Position numbers and translations under genes: made by a program
Notes under the pieces: generated by a model
The model's database searches: none
What the model was told of the DNA's origin: nothing
The model's input: only the letters and a program-made list of their open reading frames with translations
DNA from: Deltaproteobacteria bacterium
GTDB taxonomy: Bacteria > Desulfobacterota > Binatia > Binatales > Binataceae
Direction of reading: 5' to 3'
DNA length: 17,165 nucleotides
Assembly (NCBI GenBank): GCA_021780585.1
Contig: JAJXYM010000353.1
Span: 1 to 17,165 of the forward strand
Shown here: piece by piece, positions 6,803 to 14,283 of the stretch
Layout of the letters: each line of letters starts with the position of its first letter
Numbering within the stretch: the stretch's first letter is position 1

Positions 6803-7993
6803 CTAGCGTTCGATTCGGGCGACGCGGCGCTTGCCCACTTCAAGCACCCGATGCTCGCCGGGGACGAAGCGGAAGTTCATGTCGGTGACGGCGGCGCCGT
6901 CGACCCGCACGGCGCCCTGGCTGAGCAGCCGGCGCGCGTCGCTGGTCGAGGAGGCGAAGCGCAGTTGCTTCATCAGCTCGCCGATCCAGAGCGTCTCCGC
7001 GATCCGGTAGACCGGAACGTCGCGCGGCACTTCGCGCCGCTGGAATTTGCTTTCGAAATATTCGCGCGCGCGATTCGCCGCCGCCGCGCCGTGATATTCC
7101 TCGGCGATTAGCGCGGCCAGCCGCTTCTTCGCTTCCATCGGATGGATCGCGCCGGCGCGAATCGCCGCCAGTTCGTCCATCCCAACGTCGGTCAGCAATT
7201 CGAAATAGCGCGGCATCAGCGCGTCCGGAATCGACATCAGCTTGCCGAACATCTCCTCGGGCGCTTCGGTCAGGCCGACGTAATTACCGTACGACTTCGA
7301 CATCTTGCGCACGCCGTCGAGTCCTTCGAGCAGCGGCATCGTAAAGACGATCTGCGGTTGCTGGCCGAAGGCGCGCTGCAGCTCGCGCCCCACCAGCATG
7401 TTGAATTTCTGATCGGTGCCGCCCAGTTCCACGTCGGCCTTGAGCGCGACCGAATCGTAGCCCTGAATCAGCGGATAGAGCAGCTCATGCAGGAACAGCG
7501 GCTCCTGCTTTTCGAGCCGGCGCTCGAAATCGTCCCGTTCGAGCATCCGCGCGACGCTCAACTTCGCCGCGATCTCGATCAGCCGGCGGGTATCGACCCC
7601 GTTCATCCATTCGGAATTGAAGCGCACCTCGGTCAGCGCGGGATCGAGCACCTTCGCGACCTGATTCTGATAGGTGCGGGCGTTCGCCTCGATCTGTTCG
7701 CGGGTCAGCGGCTTGCGGGTTTCCGAGCGGCCGGTCGGATCGCCAATCATCGCGGTGAAATCGCCGACCAGAAAAACCACGGTATGGCCGGCGCGCTGGA
7801 AATCGCGCAGCTTCTTGAGCGTGATTGAATGACCCAGATGGAGATCCGGCGCCGTCGGGTCCATCCCAAGCTTGATTCTGAGCGGCCGGCCCGCGCCGAG
7901 CCGCGCCTCGAGTTCCGGGGCGGAAATCACCTCGACAGCGTTGCGGCCGAAGCGTTCGGCCTGCTCTTTCGCCTGATTCTCGTCGCGCGCCAA
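6803..7993 (-). CDS. tyrS: Tyrosyl-tRNA synthetase
   Basis: A 396-aa class I synthetase that charges tRNA-Tyr. The HIGH-type motif is HLGH (52-55), in KLGMDPTAPDLHLGHS. Tyrosine-site segments YDSVALKADVELGGTDQKFN follow. The second signature is KMSKS at 230-234, as in the TyrZ-like branch rather than KFGKT of E. coli TyrS. The last 60 residues form an S4-type RNA-binding domain (SSTSDARRLLSQGAVRVDG). I chose TTG at 7991-7993 because GGAGGAGAG lies 2-10 bases upstream and the length fits. A longer frame reaching 8203 adds an Arg/Gly-rich, unconserved-looking extension. It is a single gene between the palindromic repeat and the terminator of the neighbouring DUF1329 gene. Confidence 0.95.
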   Translation of the reverse strand: MARDENQAKEQAERFGRNAVEVISAPELEARLGAGRPLRIKLGMDPTAPDLHLGHSITLKKLRDFQRAGHTVVFLVGDFTAMIGDPTGRSETRKPLTREQIEANARTYQNQVAKVLDPALTEVRFNSEWMNGVDTRRLIEIAAKLSVARMLERDDFERRLEKQEPLFLHELLYPLIQGYDSVALKADVELGGTDQKFNMLVGRELQRAFGQQPQIVFTMPLLEGLDGVRKMSKSYGNYVGLTEAPEEMFGKLMSIPDALMPRYFELLTDVGMDELAAIRAGAIHPMEAKKRLAALIAEEYHGAAAANRAREYFESKFQRREVPRDVPVYRIAETLWIGELMKQLRFASSTSDARRLLSQGAVRVDGAAVTDMNFRFVPGEHRVLEVGKRRVARIER

Positions 7994-8038
7994 CGCTCTC
8001 CTCCAGCCCGAGCGCCACCAGCGCCGGCCGAAGGCCAG

Positions 8039-8044
8039 ATTATC
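8039..8044 (-). promoter_or_regulatory. Possible -10 element for tyrS
   Basis: GATAAT on the minus strand matches the -10 consensus at 5 of 6 positions and would place the transcript start about 40 bases before the TTG codon. No convincing -35 hexamer is visible. Confidence 0.25.
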
Positions 8045-8218
8045 GGAAACCCCGCCCCCGTGAAACGCGCGGCCGCGGCCGCCTGTGCCGTTGGCCGCGG
8101 CGAATTCAGGAACCGCCCGCCGACGCCGTTCCACCCTGCGCGCCGCTCGCCGCGGATCATGTCCGCGCCGAGCGGCGGCGCACATCGCCCCGACCTCGGA
8201 CACGCGCGGTTCGCGCGC

Positions 8219-8267
8219 AAAAAAAAAGAGACGGCGGCCGACGCTCCCAATCGCGTCGCCCGCCGTC
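8219..8267 (-). terminator. Strong rho-independent terminator of DUF1329 gene 1
   Basis: On the minus strand a stem (GACGGCGGGCGACGC / GCGTCGGCCGCCGTC, nearly perfect, 8-nt loop) is followed by CTC and nine T. It lies 31 bp after the stop of the gene at 8298. The 304-bp gap between that gene and tyrS holds this terminator and the tyrS upstream region; I see nothing else in it. Confidence 0.9.
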
Positions 8268-8297
8268 CCGTTGGATTGGGTTTACCCCCCGAAGTCG

Positions 8298-9653
8298 CTA
8301 TCGCATGATCAGCATCAGGCCGCCCGGCGTCGAATAGCGCGTGACGTTATCGTATTGGGCGGGAACGTTCTTGTTGAATCGCAGGCCGTCGGTCTTGCCG
8401 TCGGCGTTGGCGGTGAAAACGTGGCTCACGTGATCGTTCTGCAAATCCCAATAGGTCTCGATAATGCCGCCGCCGTAGGGCGCCTCTTCCTCGCCGGCCG
8501 ACAGGCTGGCGGGTTGCAGGCCGATATGGACGATCTTCCACAGCTTCATGTTGGCGTCGTAAACCTCTTCCCAAAGCTGATGGTAGAACTGATGATCGAC
8601 GTACATGATTTTGCTGCCGTAGCAGTAACCCTGCTGCTGCGAAGGCACGCGCCGTACATCGATCAAATCGACTTCGCGCAGGCTCCACGGCCCCCATGAC
8701 GGCTTCGACCAGCCCAACGGCATATCGTAGTTGCCGGGCCAGGCGCCGTCGGCATTGGTGAGATCGGTGAGCGCGATAATCTTGCGCGTGCCCAGGTAGG
8801 CGGCGTCGAACAGCGAAAGCCCGCCGTTGTAGCCGACCCGCTGGTCGTCATGCACCATGTCGCTGCCGAACAGCGGCGCGCATCGCGCCGAGGTCGAAAG
8901 GCGCAGCGAACGGCGCAGCGCCGGCACGAAGACGTAGCTGTCTTCCATCTTCCCGAGGTCCTGCCAGAACAGCGTCAGGTCGGCGGTGTAACGCGACTGT
9001 TCCGGCTGTTCGACCATCAGCCACTCCGAGAACCACGCGCCCGACGCCTGCGGGTCCGTGCGCGGCAATCCCGGCGCCCAGTTGTAGGCCAATTGACGAT
9101 AGACCACCGAGGTCCGGGTGCAGGCCGAGTTGCCGAAGCGGTCGGCGGTGCAGAAGCTGGCCAAGCCCGACTCGGTCGAAAGCACCGACAGATACGGTCC
9201 GCCGGGGAACCACAGATTGGCTAGTATCTTGTAGCCTTTGTCGGGCTCCTCGGGATTCGGAAAGGGCATCCCGGCAATATAGTTCGACATGCCCATGGTG
9301 CCGTCCGAATTATGCAGCACACGGGTCTGCGCGCCGTATTTTTCGCTGGCGGCGACGTAATTCCGCGGCAACGGATGCATCACCGTGGGTCCAATCGGAA
9401 TCTGCACATCCGACGGCATCTTCCAGAAATACGAACCCTGAAAGAGCGTGATCATTCCCACCGGCATGTACTGTTTGTACTGTTGCCAGTTGGCCGTCGT
9501 GATCGTCGTGCCCGGCGCGATCGTGCTCTGGCTGGCGGTGTCGGCCAACCATTGCTTCATCGTGTCCTGGACTGGATCCGCACGGCCGATCCCGGCCAGT
9601 GGTCCAATCGCCAGAAACATCAGCAGGACGCCAACCCTCCTCAGTGCGGTCAT
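8298..9653 (-). CDS. DUF1329 secreted protein, paralogue 1
   Basis: A 451-aa protein of the DUF1329 family (PF07044), thought to have a LolA/LolB-like fold; the function is not established. The signal peptide MTALRRVGVLLMFLAIGPLA is probably cut after GIGRA, before DPVQDTM, giving a periplasmic or outer-membrane protein without a lipobox Cys. The family hallmark NWQQYKQYMPVGM is at about 52-64. Four cysteines recur in all three copies (CTADRFGNSAC, ARCAPLF, GYCYGSKIM), suggesting disulfides. The ending is RYSTPGGLMLIMR. ATG 9653 follows AGGAGGG; an upstream in-frame start at 9755 lacks support. By eye roughly 70% identical to the next copy. DUF1329 genes often sit by DUF1302 and RND/MMPL transporter genes, which are missing here. 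Confidence 0.9.
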   Translation of the reverse strand: MTALRRVGVLLMFLAIGPLAGIGRADPVQDTMKQWLADTASQSTIAPGTTITTANWQQYKQYMPVGMITLFQGSYFWKMPSDVQIPIGPTVMHPLPRNYVAASEKYGAQTRVLHNSDGTMGMSNYIAGMPFPNPEEPDKGYKILANLWFPGGPYLSVLSTESGLASFCTADRFGNSACTRTSVVYRQLAYNWAPGLPRTDPQASGAWFSEWLMVEQPEQSRYTADLTLFWQDLGKMEDSYVFVPALRRSLRLSTSARCAPLFGSDMVHDDQRVGYNGGLSLFDAAYLGTRKIIALTDLTNADGAWPGNYDMPLGWSKPSWGPWSLREVDLIDVRRVPSQQQGYCYGSKIMYVDHQFYHQLWEEVYDANMKLWKIVHIGLQPASLSAGEEEAPYGGGIIETYWDLQNDHVSHVFTANADGKTDGLRFNKNVPAQYDNVTRYSTPGGLMLIMR

Positions 9654-9938
9654 TGGTGCTTCCCTCCTAGTATGCATTTTCCGCGGAGACTCTCCCCGAT
9701 TGTCCCCATTAATCCGCGAGAAACCGCAGGTCCCAGTGGATGACAAACCCCTCATGAACCGAAGCGCGACGAGGTGACAGATTTAACTACGATAACTACC
9801 GGCGACTCACCCTCCCCGTTCCAACCTGATGATCCAACTTCCCCCTCGGGAAAACGCTCGCCAAGGTAGCCCTCGACTTGCGAAACTTCCCTTAAATCGC
9901 CAATAGGCCCAAAAGGCCGTGATGTCAACAGAATTTTT

Positions 9939-9967
9939 GCGCGATCATGAATTTGCCGTGATCGCGC
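9939..9967. repeat. Inverted repeat with 9-bp arms upstream of DUF1329 copy 1
   Basis: GCGCGATCA (9939-9947) and TGATCGCGC (9959-9967) are perfect inverted arms around 11 bases. No T-run follows on either strand in the right place, so it is not a standard terminator. It may be an operator or a cruciform-prone site 286 bp upstream of copy 1. Confidence 0.4.
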
Positions 9968-10038
9968 GGGCGCGCGCCGCTAATAATCCTCGCCATCCGG
10001 CCGGGCGCGATATGGCGCGACGGCGATTGCGGCGGCTG

Positions 10039-10079
10039 AAAAGAAAACGGGGGCGGGCGGTTGCGCCGCCAGCCCCCGT
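10039..10079 (-). terminator. Rho-independent terminator of DUF1329 gene 2
   Basis: On the minus strand ACGGGGGC pairs with GCCCCCGT around an inner GGCGG/CCGCC hairpin, followed by TTTTCTTTT. It lies 25 bp after the stop of the gene at 10105, so copies 2 and 1 are probably separate transcripts. Confidence 0.85.
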
Positions 10080-10104
10080 CAGGGCCGTCAGGCCGGTTAT
10101 GCTC

Positions 10105-11463
10105 CTAGCGCATGATCTGCATCAGGCCGCCCGGAGTCGAGTAACGCGATATATTGTTGTACTCGGGCGGAGCGCTCGCGTTGAAGGTCAGTCCGTCGGT
10201 CTTGCCGTCGGAATTGGCCGTGAAGACGTCGCTCTTGTGATCGTTCTGCACGTCCCAATAGCTCTCGATCAGCGCGCCATCGAGTGGAATCTTGCCCTGG
10301 CCGGCGTCTACTTCCGCCGGATGCAGATGGATGCGGACGATCTTCCACAGCTTCAGGTTGGCGTCGTAAATCTCCTCCCACAGCTGATGCATGAACTGCT
10401 TGTCGACGTACATGATCTTGCTGCCGTAGCAGTAGCCCTGGCGCTGCGACGACACCCGCCGCACGTCCAGCACGTAAACGTCGCGCAGGCTCCACGGACC
10501 CCAGGACGGCTGGGACCAGCCGATTTCGCCGTCGTAATTGGCCGGATAGACGCCGTCGGCCGCGGTCAGATCGGTGATCGCCAGAATCTTGCGTTCGCCC
10601 AGCATATCGGCGCTGAACAGCGAGAGTCCGCCGTTGTAGCCGCCGCGCTGATCGTCGTGGATCATGTCGCTGCCAAACAGCGGCGAGCATCGCGCCGAGG
10701 CGGAAAGCCGCAAGGAACGGCGCAGCGCCGGCACGAAGACGTAGTTATCCTCGGTCTTGGTCAGGTCCTGCCAGAAAATCGTGAGGTCGGCGGTGTAGCG
10801 CGATTGTTCCGGCTCTTCGACCATCAGCCATTCCGTGTACCACGCGCCCGACGCGGCCGGCTCGGTGCGCGCGATTCCCGGATGGCTGTTGTAGGCGAGC
10901 TGACGATAAACGATCGAGGTCTTGGTGCAGGCGCGATTGCCGAAACGGTCGGCGGTGCAGAAGCTGGCCAATCCGTTTTTGGCTGAAAGCACCAGCAGAT
11001 ACGGTTCGTCAGGGAACCAGACGTTGGCGAGAACCTTGTAGCCCAGATCCGGCTCCTGCGGATTCGGAAAGGGCATCCCCGCCACATAATTGGACAAATC
11101 CATCGTGCCGTCGGGGCGATGGACCACGCGGGTCTGGGCGCCGTATTTCTCGCTCGCCGCCCGGTAGCCCTCGGAGAGCGGGTAAATGACCGTCGGTCCG
11201 ACCGGCATCTGGATATCTGAGGGCATCTTCCAGAAAAAGCCTCCCTGGAAGAATTCGACCATACCGACCGGCATGAACTGCTTGTACTGCTGCCAGTTCT
11301 GCATCGTGATCGTCGTGCCCGGCGCGATCGTGCCCTGATGGGCGGTGTCAGCCAGCCACTGACGCATCGTGTCCTGAACCGGATCGGCATGCGCCATCCC
11401 GGCCAGGGGGCCCGCCGCCAAGACCAGCAGCAGGGCCGCAACCCCTCTGAAAAACCTGCTCAT
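10105..11463 (-). CDS. DUF1329 secreted protein, paralogue 2
   Basis: A 452-aa DUF1329 protein, the closest relative of paralogue 1 in this window. The signal peptide MSRFFRGVAALLLVLAAGPL continues AGMAHA with cleavage before DPVQDTM. NWQQYKQFMPVGM lies near residues 53-65. The four cysteines (CTADRFGNRAC, ARCSPLF, GYCYGSKIM) and the ending RYSTPGGLMQIMR are kept. Large blocks such as YVFVPALRRSLRLS are identical to paralogue 1, whereas the segment before the final 50 residues (HLHPAEVDAGQGKIPLDGAL) differs. The start is ATG 11463 behind GGAGGGAGGGAG; an in-frame start at 11592 lies upstream of any good site. It probably resides in the envelope; the ligand is unknown. It has its own terminator. 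Confidence 0.9.
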   Translation of the reverse strand: MSRFFRGVAALLLVLAAGPLAGMAHADPVQDTMRQWLADTAHQGTIAPGTTITMQNWQQYKQFMPVGMVEFFQGGFFWKMPSDIQMPVGPTVIYPLSEGYRAASEKYGAQTRVVHRPDGTMDLSNYVAGMPFPNPQEPDLGYKVLANVWFPDEPYLLVLSAKNGLASFCTADRFGNRACTKTSIVYRQLAYNSHPGIARTEPAASGAWYTEWLMVEEPEQSRYTADLTIFWQDLTKTEDNYVFVPALRRSLRLSASARCSPLFGSDMIHDDQRGGYNGGLSLFSADMLGERKILAITDLTAADGVYPANYDGEIGWSQPSWGPWSLRDVYVLDVRRVSSQRQGYCYGSKIMYVDKQFMHQLWEEIYDANLKLWKIVRIHLHPAEVDAGQGKIPLDGALIESYWDVQNDHKSDVFTANSDGKTDGLTFNASAPPEYNNISRYSTPGGLMQIMR

Positions 11464-11520
11464 AAATACAATCTCCCTCCCTCCGCCAAATGCGGATTTT
11501 CCCCAATAAAGTCGCGTCCT

Positions 11521-11540
11521 CAAGGGCATGACGCCCTGAA
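11521..11540. repeat. Small inverted repeat in the DUF1329 copy 2 leader
   Basis: AGGGC and GCCCT flank ATGAC in CAAGGGCATGACGCCCTGAA. It lies about 60-75 bases upstream of the start codon and could be an operator or a leader hairpin. The signal is weak on its own. Confidence 0.25.
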
Positions 11541-11594
11541 ATCCCCGGTACGCGCGACCGCGTATCCGTGCCATTAGCGCCATGTCCGTCAATA

Positions 11595-11608
11595 TGTCAA
11601 TGATTCGG
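11595..11608 (-). promoter_or_regulatory. TTGACA-containing site upstream of DUF1329 copy 2
   Basis: The minus strand holds a perfect -35-like TTGACA (11595-11600), followed at once by a second ATTGACG, giving a short direct repeat ATTGACAT/ATTGACGG just downstream. The sequence 17-18 bp on (CTAATG / TAATGG) is a poor -10, so this is only a candidate promoter or tandem binding site. Confidence 0.2.
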
Positions 11609-11727
11609 CGACGCGGACGGTTCCCCGCGATCGGGCGGCCGCGGCGGCGCGGTCAGGCCGGGCCCGACGGGGCGGGCGGATCGACCGGCAAGCGGAACAG
11701 GCGGATTAGCGGGAAGCCTGGCGCGAG

Positions 11728-11752
11728 GGGTCCGCGCGCGATCCGCGGACCC
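11728..11752 (-). terminator. Hairpin after DUF1329 gene 3, possible terminator without a U-tract
   Basis: GGGTCCGCG and CGCGGACCC form a perfect 9-bp stem with a 7-nt loop, 18 bp beyond the stop of the gene at 11771. No run of T follows, unlike after the other two copies, so termination here would be weak or factor-dependent. The rest of the 307-bp gap to copy 2 shows only the short repeats listed. Confidence 0.4.
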
Positions 11753-11770
11753 GTCGCGAATCCGGCGGGA

Positions 11771-13159
11771 CTAGCGCATGATCTGCATCAGACCGCTCGG
11801 CGTCGAGTAACGTTCGATATTATTGTACTGGGGCGGCACGGCGTTATTGATTACTATATCGCGGCCCGCGCCGTCGGCGGTGAAGGTATACGTCGAATGG
11901 TCATTCTGCAGATCCCAGAACTGGAACGCCAGCGACGACAGCGCGGCATAGCCGACGCCCGGCACGTTACGCACGCGAAACGACACCACGCCCGTTTTCC
12001 ACAGCTTCATATTGGCGTCGTACAGATCCATCCACTGCTCGTGGAAGAAATGCTTGTCGACGTACATGATACGCTTGCCGTAGCAATAGCCCTTGGCCTC
12101 CGACGCCACGCGCCGCACGTCGATCATATAGGTGTCGCGCACGCTCCATTGGCCCCATGACGGTTTGGCGAAGCCCAGCGGCATGTCGTAGTTGGCGGGA
12201 AAGGCGCCGTCGGCGGTGGTCAGATTCGCCAGCGCCAGAACTTTCTGATCGCGCAAATAGGTCCCGTCGAACACCGCGATTCCGCCGTTGAAGCCGGCGC
12301 GTTCGTCGTCATGGGTAAAATCGGTGCTGAACAGCGGCGCGCATCGCGCCGTGCTGGCCAGCCGCAACGAACGTCGCAGCGCGGGCACATAAATAAAGTT
12401 GCCTTCGGGCTTGTCGATATCCTCGTAGAAGATGGTCAGATCGGCGGTGTATTTCGACTCCTCCGGCTCCTCGATCATCAGCCATTCGGTATACCATGCG
12501 CCTTGCGCGCCCGGCTCGGTGCGCGGAATTCCCGGATCGGTGTTGTAGGCAAGCTGGCGATAGACCGCGGAAACCTTGAGGCAATTGGTATTGCCGAAAC
12601 GATCCGAGGTGCAGGTGCTGCCCAGTCCGGTCGCGGGCGAGAGCACCGCCAGATGCGGACCATAGGCGAACCATTCGTCGGCGAGGATTTTCTGCCCCTT
12701 GTTCGGCTCCCGGGGATCGGGAAACGGCCGTCCGGCGACATAGTTTTGCAGCGTCCAATGGCCGTCGGGCAGCTTCACCAGCCGGACCTGCGAGGCGTAT
12801 TGCTCGGTCGCGTCGGTGTAGCTGCGCGGGAGCGGATAGTCGAAAGTCGGGCCGATATCGATTTCGACATCGGGCGGCATCTTCCAGAATTGCGCGCCGG
12901 CGAACAACTCGATCATCCCGTCGGGCATGAACTGTTGGTATTGCCGCCAGTTCGCCATCGTGATTTTCGTGCCGATCGGAATTCCGTTCGGCCCCGAGGT
13001 CAGGCCCGGCGCGCCGGGAACCGGAGTCATGCCGCCGGCCGCGTCCGGCGCCGCGGCGCCCGAAGCGACGGTCGCGGATGCGGCGGCCTGCGCGATTCTC
13101 GCGAGCGCCACGACGAGGACGAAGGCGAACGCCGCGGCCACTACTGACTTCAAACTCAT
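11771..13159 (-). CDS. DUF1329 secreted protein, paralogue 3 (divergent)
   Basis: A 462-aa DUF1329 protein. The signal peptide MSLKSVVAAAFAFVLVVALA is followed by ARIAQAAASA. The mature N-terminus then has an Ala/Gly/Pro-rich linker (about residues 29-64) in place of the DPVQDTM...WLADTA segment of the other copies. The core remains: NWRQYQQFMPDGM, CTSDRFGNTNC, ARCAPLF, GYCYGKRIM and the ending RYSTPSGLMQIMR. It is clearly more distant from paralogues 1 and 2 than they are from each other. ATG 13159 was chosen over an in-frame start at 13234, because a good promoter lies between them and the later start gives a clean signal peptide; GGGAG precedes it by about 12 bases. Likely an envelope protein of unknown ligand. 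Confidence 0.9.
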   Translation of the reverse strand: MSLKSVVAAAFAFVLVVALARIAQAAASATVASGAAAPDAAGGMTPVPGAPGLTSGPNGIPIGTKITMANWRQYQQFMPDGMIELFAGAQFWKMPPDVEIDIGPTFDYPLPRSYTDATEQYASQVRLVKLPDGHWTLQNYVAGRPFPDPREPNKGQKILADEWFAYGPHLAVLSPATGLGSTCTSDRFGNTNCLKVSAVYRQLAYNTDPGIPRTEPGAQGAWYTEWLMIEEPEESKYTADLTIFYEDIDKPEGNFIYVPALRRSLRLASTARCAPLFSTDFTHDDERAGFNGGIAVFDGTYLRDQKVLALANLTTADGAFPANYDMPLGFAKPSWGQWSVRDTYMIDVRRVASEAKGYCYGKRIMYVDKHFFHEQWMDLYDANMKLWKTGVVSFRVRNVPGVGYAALSSLAFQFWDLQNDHSTYTFTADGAGRDIVINNAVPPQYNNIERYSTPSGLMQIMR

Positions 13160-13205
13160 GCTGTGGTGATCTCCCGATTGGCTGCTCCCCCGCGAATTCG
13201 CGTTC

Positions 13206-13234
13206 AATTTATCCGCGCGGAAAGCCTGTGCCAA
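13206..13234 (-). promoter_or_regulatory. Candidate sigma-70-like promoter for DUF1329 paralogue 3
   Basis: On the minus strand TTGGCA (13229-13234, 5 of 6 matches) and TAAATT (13206-13211, 4 of 6) are separated by exactly 17 bp. The leader to ATG 13159 would be about 40 nt. This excludes the longer frame starting at 13234 as the translated product. Confidence 0.5.
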
Positions 13235-13240
13235 TCGCCA

Positions 13241-13259
13241 AAGCGGGCTAATCCCGCTT
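13241..13259. repeat. Inverted repeat just upstream of the DUF1329-3 promoter
   Basis: AAGCGGG and CCCGCTT are perfect 7-bp arms around 5 bases, ending 6 bp upstream of the candidate -35 box. It could be a regulator site for this gene or a weak terminator of ctaB, whose stop lies about 120 bp away. Confidence 0.35.
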
Positions 13260-13380
13260 GCTTGCGATCACGGCTCAAGCGGCGCGCGGCTAAGCCTAGA
13301 GACGCGGCCGAGCGCTCGTCAGATTTGGCCCAGACGGGCTATTTTTGCGGATTTGATTGACGCGGAATCGGCAGGCGCGG

Positions 13381-14283
13381 TCACACCTTGTCCAGCACCA
13401 TCACCAACAGAACCATCGGCAGATAGATCAGCGAGACCATCATGACGCGCCGGGCGTCGGCCGCGACGGTCGGCCGGCGCAGCAGCTTGAACGCATGATA
13501 GAGCATCACAAGGCCCAGCACCGCCGCGACCGGCAGATAGACCCGCCCCGCGAACCCCATGAACGTCGGCAGCATCCCGAACGCCACCAGCACGACGGTC
13601 GCGGCGATCATCACGAGATTGGCGGGATTGCCCCAGGCGCGTTCCGCCGGCAGCAGCCGATAGCCCGCGCGGTCGTAATCGCGCTGATAGAGCCGCGCGA
13701 TCGAAAGCGCGTGCGGCAGTTGCCAGAGGAACATGATGCCGAACAGGATCAACGGCTCGGCCGCCAGACTGTTGCGCGCCGCCGCCCATCCGATCACCGG
13801 CGGCAACGCGCCAGGCGCCGCGCCGACAATCTGGCATAGCCAGGTATAGCGCTTCATCGGCGTGTACGCGCCAAGATAGAGCACCGTGACCGCGCCCGTG
13901 ACGCAGGCGGTCAGGGGATTGACGGCATTCCACAGGTAGCCGATCCCGACGACCGTCGTCAGCGTCCCGAAGACCAGCGCCTCAATCGGTTTGAGCCGCC
14001 CCGACGGCAGCGGCCGATGGCGCGTGCGGTCCATCCTGGCGTCGAAGACGCGCTCGAAGTATTGATTGAGCGCGAGCGTGCCGCCCGCCGCCAGCGCCGT
14101 GCCGACCAGCGCCCTGAAGGCGACCGCCAGATCGAAGCGCGCGCCGTCGCCCATGTAATAGCCGGCCAGCGTCGTGATCAGCACCATCAGCAGCACGCGC
14201 GGCTTGGTCAGTTCGATATAGGCGGCCGCGCGGCCGCGAATCGAAGGCATCCCGGCGTCGAGCGCCGCGGCCTCGGAACTCAC
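13381..14283 (-). CDS. ctaB: Protoheme IX farnesyltransferase (heme O synthase)
   Basis: A 300-aa UbiA-family membrane enzyme that attaches a farnesyl group to protoheme, giving heme O. ELTKPRVLLMVLITTLAGYY opens the protein after a short cytoplasmic tail. The prenyl-diphosphate site is ALNQYFERVFDARMDRTRHR followed by PLPSGR; the first Asp-rich position is Glu here. The second motif is YQRDYDRAGYRLLP. Several hydrophobic helices follow, consistent with about nine membrane spans. I chose GTG at 14283, which overlaps the ctaA stop as GTGA and has AAGGTGAT upstream; ATG at 14250 is the alternative. A much longer frame continuing to 15135 is a shadow of ctaA. The partner gene is ctaA, just upstream in the same operon. 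Confidence 0.94.
   Translation of the reverse strand: MSSEAAALDAGMPSIRGRAAAYIELTKPRVLLMVLITTLAGYYMGDGARFDLAVAFRALVGTALAAGGTLALNQYFERVFDARMDRTRHRPLPSGRLKPIEALVFGTLTTVVGIGYLWNAVNPLTACVTGAVTVLYLGAYTPMKRYTWLCQIVGAAPGALPPVIGWAAARNSLAAEPLILFGIMFLWQLPHALSIARLYQRDYDRAGYRLLPAERAWGNPANLVMIAATVVLVAFGMLPTFMGFAGRVYLPVAAVLGLVMLYHAFKLLRRPTVAADARRVMMVSLIYLPMVLLVMVLDKV

Larger units (their letters stand above)
9654..10104. other. 451-bp intergenic region between DUF1329 copies 1 and 2
   Basis: It holds the terminator of copy 2 (10039-10079), a 9-bp inverted repeat (9939-9967) and the leader of copy 1. I see no convincing small gene and no clear -35/-10 pair; TTGTCA on the minus strand near 9740 has no good partner. 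Confidence 0.5.

Noticed and set aside
7994..8203. An N-terminal extension of tyrosyl-tRNA synthetase
   Set aside because: Low-complexity Arg/Gly/Ala content, a much better start with a strong ribosome-binding site at 7993, and no such extension in the family.
9654..9755. A longer N-terminus for DUF1329 paralogue 1
   Set aside because: It would bury the signal peptide, and the ATG at 9653 has a clear AGGAGGG site.
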